This document shows, piece by piece, positions 5,059 to 11,360 of a stretch of DNA of 12,379 nt. Positions within the stretch are counted from its first letter, which is position 1. Each line of letters begins with the position of its first letter. Origin of the DNA: an uncultured Prevotellaceae bacterium (lineage in GTDB: Bacteria; Bacteroidota; Bacteroidia; Bacteroidales; Bacteroidaceae); the NCBI GenBank assembly GCA_946403615.1, contig CAMJAO010000033.1:1-12379 (forward strand), written 5' to 3'. The position numbers and the translations under genes are program-made. The notes under the pieces are model-generated. The model saw only the letters and a program-made list of their open reading frames with translations, was not told the DNA's origin and made no database searches.

Positions 5059-7689
5059 CTAAAATTCCTGTCCGAGAACAAAGTGGAAATGGCTGCCGCC
5101 ACGCTTGTATTGACCACCGTCGAGCACACGGTCGAAACCGTAAGCCCAGTCGATACCCATCAGACCCACCATCGGCAGGAAGATACGCACACCGATACCG
5201 GCACTGCGTTTCATGTCGAAGGGATTGAAGTCGCTGGTGTTCGTCCAAGCGTTACCTGCCTCAAGGAAGCCCAAACCGTAGATGGTGGTATTGCCCAGCA
5301 TCAGAGGATAGCGCAACTCAAGCGTCATGCGGTCATAGGCATAGCCCGGCTGGTAATATGACGTGAGCGAACCGTTCTCGTATCCGCGCAAACCGACGGT
5401 CTCCTCCGCATAGCCGCTGGAATAGCCGCTCATGCCGTCACCACCCACATAATAGGTCTCAAACGGTGATTTCTTGTATTTATTGAATGCGCCGAGGATA
5501 CCGAACTCCACACGTGTCATCAACACCAGACACTTCACGTTGTTGGTCAGTGCCGTGAAGGTGCGTGCCTTGAACTTCCACTTGTGATACTCCACCCAGC
5601 GGTATTTCTCCTGCTGCTCCTTCTGATAATTGGGCGACTGAGGATTATTGGCCAGGTTGGCATAGTCTTTGTTGTCCCATTTCGACCATGGCGGCGTGAT
5701 TGACAGCGATGCCGTGAACTCACTACCCTTACGCGGGAAGTAGGGGTTATCCGTCGAGGAGCGGTTGAGCGAGATGTTCAGGTTCAGGTTGTTCGAGTTA
5801 CCGTTACTCATGAGGAAGTAACGCCAGTTCTTCAGCATATAGCGGGTATAAGCCAGTTGCACTGAGAGTGAGAAGTAATCGTCGGGCCAGCGCAGACGCT
5901 TACCCCATCCCATCGAGGCACCCAACAACTGAACATATTTGTCGGGATCGTAATAACTCTCGTAGTTGTTAAAGTAGTTATAGTTGCCATAACCGTACAT
6001 GTAGTACTGCATATTGCGCATATAACCACTATTATAATAGGTGTTGGAGATGTCTGTCTGCTTGGAGTAGAATAAACCTACGCTGAACTGGATGGGTCGC
6101 TTGCCGCCAAACCAACCCGTAGAATAGGATATATTGCCCGAATAATAATAACGGCCGTTACTCTGGAATCCGAGCGACAACTGCTCACCGTCGCCGATAG
6201 GCAGAATGCCGCGGTGCTCCTTGTTCTTGTTAAACAGGTTGGCCATGGAGAAGTTGTTCAACTTCAGCGCGATACGGCCGATGACACCCGTCTGTCCCCA
6301 ACCCAGTGAGAATTCTATCTGGTCATTGGATTTTTGCTCCAGATTCCAGTTGATATCCACCGAGCCGTCTTCATAGTTGGGCTGTACATCAGGATTCACC
6401 TTTTCAGGATCGAAATGTCCCATGGAAGCGAGTTCACGAGCCGAGCGCATCAACGCGTCTTTCGAGAAGAGGTCGCCCGGTTTTGTACGCAACTCACGGC
6501 GTATCACATTCTCATAAAGACGGTCGTTACCATTGATGCGGACACGGTTGATATGAGCCTGAGTGCCCTCGCTGATACGCATCTCCAGATCAATGGAGTC
6601 GCCGACGATGTTCACCTCAGTGGGGAAGAGTTGATAAAAGAGGTAACCGTGGTTCCAATATTCATTGCCCACAGCGTCATCGTCCTCCGTGAGTCGTTTG
6701 TTGAGCAGTTTCTGGTTATAAATGTCACCTTTCTGCATGCCCAGTTTCCGGCTCAGGTATTCTGTAGGATAGACGGTGTTGCCCACCCAAGTGATGTTGC
6801 GCAGATAGTATCTCTGGCCCTCATCCACTTTCACATAGACATTGACATGTTTCTCGTCGAAGTTCCACACGCTGTCTTCGATGATGGTGGCGTCACGATA
6901 ACCGTACTCGTTGTATTTCTCTATCAGTCTCTGCTTGTCTTCTTTCCAACGTTCGGGGGTAAATTTCTTCGATTTCAAGAAGTTGGCCAGTTTACCGGCC
7001 TCATGGGTCTTGCTAAATGCGCCTTTGGTGAAGAGAGAACCCTTGATTTTACGATCAGAGAGTTTTTCGTTGCCCTCGATGATGATTTCGTGCACCTTCA
7101 TCTTCTCTTTCTTGTCCACATCCACATCGAGGATCACCTGACCGGGGTTGGCCACGTCGTCACGCTGACGAATGACAATATCCGCGTTTTTATAACCTTT
7201 TTCGTCAAAATAGCGCTTGGCCAGGATTTTCGCCCTGTCTATGATATTGGGAGTCACTTGACCGCCCTTGATGATACCCAGTTTCTGCTCCATATCCTCG
7301 CGCTCCGACTTTTTCAAACCGATGTAGTTGATATTCGACACACGGGGACGGGCCTTCAGGTTAATGTGAAGATAAATCTGGGTGCCCACAATAGAGTCGG
7401 CAAGAATGGACACGTCAGAAAAGAGACCGTGACGCCAATAGCGCTTCACAGCATCGGTTATCTCATTGCCCGGAATGGTCACCTCCTGACCTACACGAAG
7501 GCCGGAGATACCTATCAGCACATAATCTTCATATCCTTCGATACCCGACACCGTCAGACCACCCACAGTGCATGTGCGCGGGGTGCCGGCATATGATATG
7601 TCAGGCTTTACTATCTTCATCTGGGCATGCAGCGCGCCGCACCAAAGCAGCAGGGCCGACAGCCATAGGATCTTCTTACTTACAATCAT
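5059..7689 (-). CDS. bamA: Outer-membrane protein assembly factor BamA (Omp85)
   Basis: BamA is the core of the Bam machine that folds and inserts beta-barrel proteins into the outer membrane. The 876-residue protein has a signal peptide (about residues 1-22, ending LHA before QMKI), a long periplasmic POTRA region (about 25-455; repeated units of the type VRINGNDRLYENVIRREL and IIIEGNEKLSDRKIKGSL), and a 16-strand-type barrel from about 457, where SNDQIEFSLGWGQTG begins the first strand. The conserved loop-6 motif is present as VGLRGYENGSL (RG near residue 768). The protein ends in FVLGQEF, with the terminal Phe expected of an outer-membrane barrel. A tyrosine-rich stretch at about 547-582 probably forms an external loop. 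It lies 31 nt after uppS and before the ompH genes, a conserved arrangement. Confidence 0.96.
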   Translation of the reverse strand: MIVSKKILWLSALLLWCGALHAQMKIVKPDISYAGTPRTCTVGGLTVSGIEGYEDYVLIGISGLRVGQEVTIPGNEITDAVKRYWRHGLFSDVSILADSIVGTQIYLHINLKARPRVSNINYIGLKKSEREDMEQKLGIIKGGQVTPNIIDRAKILAKRYFDEKGYKNADIVIRQRDDVANPGQVILDVDVDKKEKMKVHEIIIEGNEKLSDRKIKGSLFTKGAFSKTHEAGKLANFLKSKKFTPERWKEDKQRLIEKYNEYGYRDATIIEDSVWNFDEKHVNVYVKVDEGQRYYLRNITWVGNTVYPTEYLSRKLGMQKGDIYNQKLLNKRLTEDDDAVGNEYWNHGYLFYQLFPTEVNIVGDSIDLEMRISEGTQAHINRVRINGNDRLYENVIRRELRTKPGDLFSKDALMRSARELASMGHFDPEKVNPDVQPNYEDGSVDINWNLEQKSNDQIEFSLGWGQTGVIGRIALKLNNFSMANLFNKNKEHRGILPIGDGEQLSLGFQSNGRYYYSGNISYSTGWFGGKRPIQFSVGLFYSKQTDISNTYYNSGYMRNMQYYMYGYGNYNYFNNYESYYDPDKYVQLLGASMGWGKRLRWPDDYFSLSVQLAYTRYMLKNWRYFLMSNGNSNNLNLNISLNRSSTDNPYFPRKGSEFTASLSITPPWSKWDNKDYANLANNPQSPNYQKEQQEKYRWVEYHKWKFKARTFTALTNNVKCLVLMTRVEFGILGAFNKYKKSPFETYYVGGDGMSGYSSGYAEETVGLRGYENGSLTSYYQPGYAYDRMTLELRYPLMLGNTTIYGLGFLEAGNAWTNTSDFNPFDMKRSAGIGVRIFLPMVGLMGIDWAYGFDRVLDGGQYKRGGSHFHFVLGQEF

Positions 7690-7701
7690 TGTTATATGTT
7701 T

Positions 7702-7716
7702 TCAGACTGCGTCTGA
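7702..7716. other. Small perfect hairpin between uppS and bamA
   Basis: TCAGACTGCGTCTGA is a 6-bp inverted repeat with a 3-nt loop, filling half of the 31-nt gap. It lies 12 nt upstream of the bamA ATG. It is short and could be chance, or it could affect bamA translation. Confidence 0.35.
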
Positions 7717-7720
7717 TGGT

Positions 7721-8473
7721 TTATTCTTTTTTGTTCGCTTTTGCCTCGTCCAGTGTCGCCACATTCTCCACGCCACCAAAACGGCGCTTGCGGTGCTGGA
7801 AATCGGCTATGGCTTTATGCAGGTCCTCTTCGTCGAAATCGGGCCAATAGGTGTCGCAGAAATACAACTCCGAATATGCTATCTGCCACAACAGATAATT
7901 GGAGATGCGCAACTCGCCGCCGGTACGTATCAGCAGGTCGGGATCGGGCATGAAACGGGTCTCCAGATGACGGGCTATTTCCTCTTCATCAATCTGCGAA
8001 ACATCTTTCTTGCCTTCCTTCACCTCGGATGCTATCTGACGCACTGCTTCAGTGATCTCCCATTTCGACGAGTAACTCAGCGCCACCACCATCGTCATGG
8101 TCTTGTTGCCGGCGGTGTGGTCCATCGTCTCTTGCAATTTCTCCCGCACCTCAACGGGCAGACGCCCCATGTCGCCTATCACACGGAAACGGACGTCGTT
8201 CTTCATGAAAATCTCATCTTCCAGTGAGGTCAGCACCAAACCCATCAGGGCGGCTATCTCATCGGAAGGACGGTTCCAGTTCTCTGTCGAGAACGTATAG
8301 AGCGTCAGATATTTCACCCCCAGACGCGTACACTCCTTTGTGATACGTCTGACGGTATCCACGCCGGCCTGATGACCATAACTGCGGGGCTTGCCCTGAG
8401 CCTTGGCCCATCTGCCGTTGCCATCCATGATGATGGCTATGTGTGCCGGTATCCGGCTCATATCTATTTCCAT
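7721..8473 (-). CDS. uppS: Isoprenyl transferase (undecaprenyl diphosphate synthase)
   Basis: UppS adds isopentenyl units in cis to farnesyl diphosphate and makes the C55 lipid carrier used for peptidoglycan and O-antigen. The 250-residue protein carries the family signatures in order: HIAIIMDGNGRWA with catalytic Asp17, the SYGHQAG motif, the substrate-binding LYTFSTENWNRP segment, and the closing block LLIRTGGELRISNYLLWQ followed by AYSELYF with the Mg-binding Glu. Length is normal. The start at 8473 is the longest choice; an in-frame Met four codons later (before SRIP) is also possible. It lies 155 nt after the DUF6089 gene, the gap being filled mostly by a 7-bp tandem repeat, and 31 nt before bamA. 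Confidence 0.96.
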   Translation of the reverse strand: MEIDMSRIPAHIAIIMDGNGRWAKAQGKPRSYGHQAGVDTVRRITKECTRLGVKYLTLYTFSTENWNRPSDEIAALMGLVLTSLEDEIFMKNDVRFRVIGDMGRLPVEVREKLQETMDHTAGNKTMTMVVALSYSSKWEITEAVRQIASEVKEGKKDVSQIDEEEIARHLETRFMPDPDLLIRTGGELRISNYLLWQIAYSELYFCDTYWPDFDEEDLHKAIADFQHRKRRFGGVENVATLDEAKANKKE

Positions 8474-8539
8474 AGTTCTTTTTTTCTGGTTTTCAGGAAT
8501 GTAGGAACTATATTAGTGCTCCATTAGTGAACTATTCTC

Positions 8540-8623
8540 TTACCTCTCACCTCTCACCTCTTACCTCTTACCTCTCACCTCTCACCTCTTACCTCTTACC
8601 TCTCACCTCTTACCTCTTACCTC
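8540..8623. repeat. Heptanucleotide tandem array, 12 units
   Basis: Twelve perfectly phased 7-bp units are either TTACCTC (T) or TCACCTC (C). Their order is T C C T, T C C T, T C T T, which is a 28-bp higher-order unit present three times with one base changed in the last. Degenerate units flank it (TATTCTC at 8533-8539, TATTTTC at 8624-8630). On the strand of the genes it reads GAGGTAA or GAGGTGA, starting right at the DUF6089 stop codon and ending 66 nt before uppS. Between the array and uppS, the words ATTAGTG (8512-8518, 8523-8529) and GAACTAT (8505-8511, 8529-8535) each occur twice. Confidence 0.9.
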
Positions 8624-8628
8624 TATTT

Positions 8629-9309
8629 TCACTCATCATCATTGTGGCAGGTACGGCATTTCGCACTGAAACTGTAGGTGAGCGTCACTTGCAGCATACC
8701 GTAACAGTCGGTGTTCTTAAACAGTCCGCTGCTCTTGATGTGGTAAGGGTCCTTCGACCCGTCAAGTTCGTCGCTCATCGACAGGTGCATAGCCCACTCC
8801 ACACCGATGTTCATGCGGTCGGCCACTTTGTATTTCACACCGAAACCAATCGGTATATTGGCGGTAAAAACATTCTTGCCCGTATGGACGTATGTCATGC
8901 CCAAACCGCCGAACACGAAGGGAACCAAAGGTTTGGCTCCGCGATATTCACGACCTGTGCCATAGGGCCACAGGTTATATTCATAAGCCACACTCAAATC
9001 GACCAGTGAGTTGTCAAACTCATACGCATCGGGATGAGCGTCGGGATAATAAGTCTTCACATCGGTAGACGAGCCTTTCAACTTGCCGTAACTCAGGCTT
9101 AACCTCAAACCGTGATAGGGATTGAAATTGCGTCTGAACACAGCCGAAGCCATCGGCTGCAGGTTTTTGACCAGGCTGCCGTTGTAATCGCCCGTATAGT
9201 TGACCAGACCGGCACCGCCACCTATCTCCATGCGATACTCCACATCGCCCTGCGCACGCACGGTGGCAAAGCAAAGCAGCAGCAACAGTGTCAACAGGTG
9301 TCTCAGCAT
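8629..9309 (-). CDS. DUF6089 family outer-membrane beta-barrel protein
   Basis: This 226-residue protein has a signal peptide (MLRHLLTLLLLLCFATVRAQ, cleavage after VRA) followed by alternating beta-strand sequence with many aromatic and glycine residues (MEIGGGAGLVNYTGDYNG near the start). DUF6089 proteins are small predicted outer-membrane barrels of unknown function, often encoded just before uppS-bamA in Bacteroidales; that context, seen here, makes an envelope role likely. The C-terminus is unusual for a barrel: after the last strand (QVTLTYSFSA) it ends in a polar tail with two cysteines, KCRTCHNDDE. The start lies 12 nt after the DUF6242 stop, so the two are probably cotranscribed. No specific function can be given. 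Confidence 0.82.
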   Translation of the reverse strand: MLRHLLTLLLLLCFATVRAQGDVEYRMEIGGGAGLVNYTGDYNGSLVKNLQPMASAVFRRNFNPYHGLRLSLSYGKLKGSSTDVKTYYPDAHPDAYEFDNSLVDLSVAYEYNLWPYGTGREYRGAKPLVPFVFGGLGMTYVHTGKNVFTANIPIGFGVKYKVADRMNIGVEWAMHLSMSDELDGSKDPYHIKSSGLFKNTDCYGMLQVTLTYSFSAKCRTCHNDDE

Positions 9310-9321
9310 GATTATCCAGTC

Positions 9322-10716
9322 TTATTTGAACTCTCTCTGTATGACCTCCCAACCCAGGTCGTTCAATCTTCCGCGCCACACCTGACCGCTGCCTGAAGCG
9401 ACTATCCAGATGAAATGGTCTGCATCGACGGTCATGGCGAAGGCACTGTTGCAACTGAAGCCCTCGGGCAGCACAAACCGGCTGTCGGTTAACCAGTTGA
9501 GACCGCTGTCGGGTGTATAGTAGAAACCGGTGAACGGTTTCCAACCGTATCCGATACCCTCAGCGCCCAATGCGAGAAATCCTTCTCCGTATTTCACCAC
9601 GGAAAGATGATTCAAGCGCGGCAGCAAGTGATTGGAGGGCTCGACGGTGCAGAACATCCACGGGCTGGATTCGTCGGTGGTGATGCGCACCCAAGAGACA
9701 CTGTATTTATCGCCGGGATAGTCAGCCAGACTGCGGTTGCCTGTAAACAACAATCGCGAAATGGTGGGGTCGCTCTTCAATGGCTCAGAACACAATGAGA
9801 GGTCTTGCACGGGCAACAGAGCCTGACTGTCGTCAATCGCTGACACTGTCCAAGAAGCTCCGTCGGCGGAACACATTATCGTACCGTCGGCTGTCAAGCC
9901 ATAAAGCATGCCGTTGGCAGCACCAGCCAACCGCTGCACATCGGCAGCGCCAACCTGCTCCCAACTGTCGCCATTGGCAGAGCGTACTAGATTGCTTCCA
10001 TCCAAGGCATATAGATACTGACCGTCGGTGATGACATTCTGCCAGAATCCTGCAGACAGAGTAATATCGGGAGCGGCTGCGGTCCAACTGTCGCCATCGC
10101 TCAGGGCGGTAGAATAAATGGCCTCTGATGTGCCGTCAGTGCCTGCCACAAAGAGACGCTCGCCACAAACAACGGCTTTCATGTCGGTCATCGGCTGGAA
10201 TGCTTCAAACACGTTCTTAGCGGTCCAACGCATTTTGCCTTCTTCCTCCTGATGCACATTCACACGTACTGTATAGTCGCGAAGGCCTGAACCGTCCATG
10301 GCAAACACGATGACATGGCGGGGCGAGGAGAAATCAATGGAGTCGGTGGAGTTATAGACAAACACCGTGTCGCTAATCAGACTCTTGATACCGATGGCAC
10401 CGGAGTTCCTGCTCGTAATCGTGCAGATAACGTGTTTCGCGTCGGTGCCATAGGGCAGTGAGTCGGGATTATAAATCTCATGATTAATCTGGTCAATGTA
10501 GAATTTATAATTACTCCCGGCGACAGCCGATTTCTGAATGCTGTCAGAACCGTCGGCGGCCTTGCCCACTGTATAACAGTTGAGCGTACCCAGCGAGAAC
10601 GACTGGATAGACATGTCTCCGTAATAGGTCAAATTATCATTGCTGTCGCCAAGACATGAGGCGAACACAACGATAGCCGACAAAAGTACCGACAACCTGA
10701 AAAATAGTCTTTTCAT
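9322..10716 (-). CDS. DUF6242 family lipoprotein with Asp-box-like repeats
   Basis: I chose the Met at 10716 (464 residues): it begins a lipoprotein signal (MKRLFFRLSVLLSAIVVFASC, lipid-bearing Cys21), whereas the ATG at 10752 would overlap the likely promoter. The residues after Cys (LGDSNDN) are acidic, as in lipoproteins exported to the surface in Bacteroidota, but not a clear match to that signal. Residues of about 25-155 look like an Ig-like beta domain. The rest carries repeated Asp-box-like motifs (SDGDSW, ANGDSW, ADGASW, DSGLNW at about 205, 250, 285 and 405), which suggest a beta-propeller of the sialidase or BNR type. No catalytic residues can be assigned, so a binding or scaffold role is as likely as an enzyme. 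It is the first gene of the envelope cluster, with its own promoter. Confidence 0.8.
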   Translation of the reverse strand: MKRLFFRLSVLLSAIVVFASCLGDSNDNLTYYGDMSIQSFSLGTLNCYTVGKAADGSDSIQKSAVAGSNYKFYIDQINHEIYNPDSLPYGTDAKHVICTITSRNSGAIGIKSLISDTVFVYNSTDSIDFSSPRHVIVFAMDGSGLRDYTVRVNVHQEEEGKMRWTAKNVFEAFQPMTDMKAVVCGERLFVAGTDGTSEAIYSTALSDGDSWTAAAPDITLSAGFWQNVITDGQYLYALDGSNLVRSANGDSWEQVGAADVQRLAGAANGMLYGLTADGTIMCSADGASWTVSAIDDSQALLPVQDLSLCSEPLKSDPTISRLLFTGNRSLADYPGDKYSVSWVRITTDESSPWMFCTVEPSNHLLPRLNHLSVVKYGEGFLALGAEGIGYGWKPFTGFYYTPDSGLNWLTDSRFVLPEGFSCNSAFAMTVDADHFIWIVASGSGQVWRGRLNDLGWEVIQREFK

Positions 10717-10749
10717 TGTCAATGATATAATAATTGCGCAATTTCGGTG

Positions 10750-10757
10750 CAAAAGTA
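10750..10757 (-). promoter_or_regulatory. -7 box of the DUF6242 gene promoter
   Basis: TACTTTTG on the - strand is a perfect TAnnTTTG match. Transcription would begin near 10743 and give a leader of about 27 nt. The -33 element is weak: a TTTG lies only 12 nt upstream and no TTTG sits at the ideal 19-21 nt. This may be the main promoter for the whole envelope cluster. Confidence 0.55.
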
Positions 10758-10828
10758 ATGAGAAATCCTCAAATAAACCGCCTTTTTGACGCTTTATTAT
10801 GTAAATTATGGAATAAATGAGTATTTTT

Positions 10829-10856
10829 AACCCAATTCGGTCATTAGGATTGGGTT
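10829..10856. other. Unassigned 8-bp hairpin
   Basis: AACCCAAT (10829-10836) and ATTGGGTT (10849-10856) are perfectly complementary around a 12-nt loop. It lies about 70 nt upstream of the DUF6242 -7 box and 17 nt beyond the T-run of the small-ORF terminator. Neither side has a run of T typical of a terminator. It could be an operator; there is no direct evidence. Confidence 0.4.
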
Positions 10857-10873
10857 CTGTTTAGAGTTTTCAC

Positions 10874-10911
10874 AAAAAAAGAGGACGACATGAATCGCTC
10901 ATCCCGGCCTC
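10874..10911 (-). terminator. Terminator of the small-ORF transcription unit
   Basis: On the - strand, GAGG at 10911 pairs with CCTC ending at 10881. The 14-position stem has two mismatches and two G-U pairs and a 3-nt loop, and it is followed directly by seven T (complement of 10874-10880). The stem is imperfect, but the T-run and its place 13 nt after the small ORF stop support it. It also insulates the DUF6242 promoter from upstream transcription. Confidence 0.55.
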
Positions 10912-10923
10912 CTGAAAACATCT

Positions 10924-11019
10924 TTAACGATGACTTGTCTTTACCAAAGTAGTGACGCTTAATACCGTCATCAAAAGAGTAAAGACTAACATCGCAGTTG
11001 TTTCTGAATCTAATAACAT
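10924..11019 (-). CDS. Putative 31-residue small membrane protein
   Basis: The frame from the ATG at 11019 to the TAA at 10924 encodes 31 residues: an acidic N-terminus (MLLDSETT), one hydrophobic stretch of about 18 residues (AMLVFTLLMTVLSVTTLV, residues 9-26) and a basic tail (KTSHR). That is the layout of a single-pass inner-membrane miniprotein with the C-terminus in the cytoplasm. An A- and G-rich leader (AAGGTAAAGATT) stands just before the ATG, as in other genes here. It lies between a good Bacteroidetes promoter (11089-11120) and a T-run terminator (10874-10911), and nothing else in that unit explains them. I do not recognise a family. The unit could instead be a small RNA with a chance ORF. 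Confidence 0.45.
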   Translation of the reverse strand: MLLDSETTAMLVFTLLMTVLSVTTLVKTSHR

Positions 11020-11088
11020 AATCTTTACCTTAAAAAAAATCTATCAAACTACTAACCTAATGAAACATGTATTCTCACGAACACGATG

Positions 11089-11120
11089 CAAAGGTACAGC
11101 GTTTTTCACCCTCTCACAAT
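11089..11120 (-). promoter_or_regulatory. Promoter of the small-ORF transcription unit
   Basis: On the - strand, TACCTTTG (11096-11089) is a perfect TAnnTTTG box, and ATTG (11120-11117), three of four matches to TTTG, lies exactly 20 nt upstream. Transcription would start near 11082 and give a transcript of about 200 nt ending at the T-run at 10874, with a leader of about 63 nt before the 31-codon ORF. Confidence 0.6.
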
Positions 11121-11247
11121 ATATCCGCCCCACTTTTTATTCATTTCGTCAATATTTTTGATGTAGGTCAAATGAAACCTCACAAACCAGATACGCAGAT
11201 GCTCCGGCTGCGACAATTCACAGCCAAGACGCCTGCCGTAACCCTAC

Positions 11248-11285
11248 AAAAAACATCCTCCCACAGAGACCTGTAGGAGGATGTT
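11248..11285 (-). terminator. Intrinsic terminator of pckA
   Basis: On the - strand, AACATCCTCC (11285-11276) pairs with GGAGGATGTT (11261-11252). The stem continues after one mismatch with ACAG/CTGT around a 4-nt loop, making 14 base pairs, and is followed by six T (complement of 11248-11253). This is the clearest intrinsic terminator in the window. It lies about 75 nt beyond the pckA stop, past the repeat hairpin. Confidence 0.88.
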
Positions 11286-11314
11286 ATGGAAACCACTCCC
11301 CTCGCCTTTCTTCT

Positions 11315-11330
11315 CCCTTCCTTGGAAGGG
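11315..11330. repeat. GC-rich intergenic hairpin element, copy 3
   Basis: CCCTTCC, TT, GGAAGGG form a 7-bp stem, followed by a G-rich tail (TTGGGTTGGG, 11331-11340) as in copy 1. Compared with copy 1, the fifth stem position is T instead of C and its partner A instead of G, so pairing is kept. Partly complementary outer arms (AACC at 11291-11294 with C-rich sequence after it, and a G-rich segment ending GGTT at 11354-11357) may enlarge the structure. It lies in the pckA 3' untranslated region. Confidence 0.65.
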
Positions 11331-11360
11331 TTGGGTTGGGTGTTCGGGGGTGAGGTTTTT

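Noticed and set aside
6334..7596. 420-codon open frame on the + strand, opposite bamA
   Set aside because: It is the mirror of the bamA coding frame; the product has no recognisable domain and an odd His/Val/Ile-rich composition, while the - strand encodes an unmistakable Omp85 protein.
7568..8227. 219-codon open frame on the + strand, opposite uppS and the bamA start
   Set aside because: It crosses two real genes and their gap on the other strand and has no family signature.
8540..8623. CRISPR array
   Set aside because: The repeat is a direct head-to-tail 7-bp array without spacers.
8527..9009. 160-codon + strand frame starting in the heptad array
   Set aside because: The N-terminus is just the translated tandem repeat (LTSYL-type units), and the rest is opposite the DUF6089 gene.
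10952..11276. Two overlapping + strand open frames of 69 codons in the pckA to DUF6242 gap
   Set aside because: They lie across the - strand promoter and the small ORF, have no leader or promoter of their own, and the peptides look like random translation.
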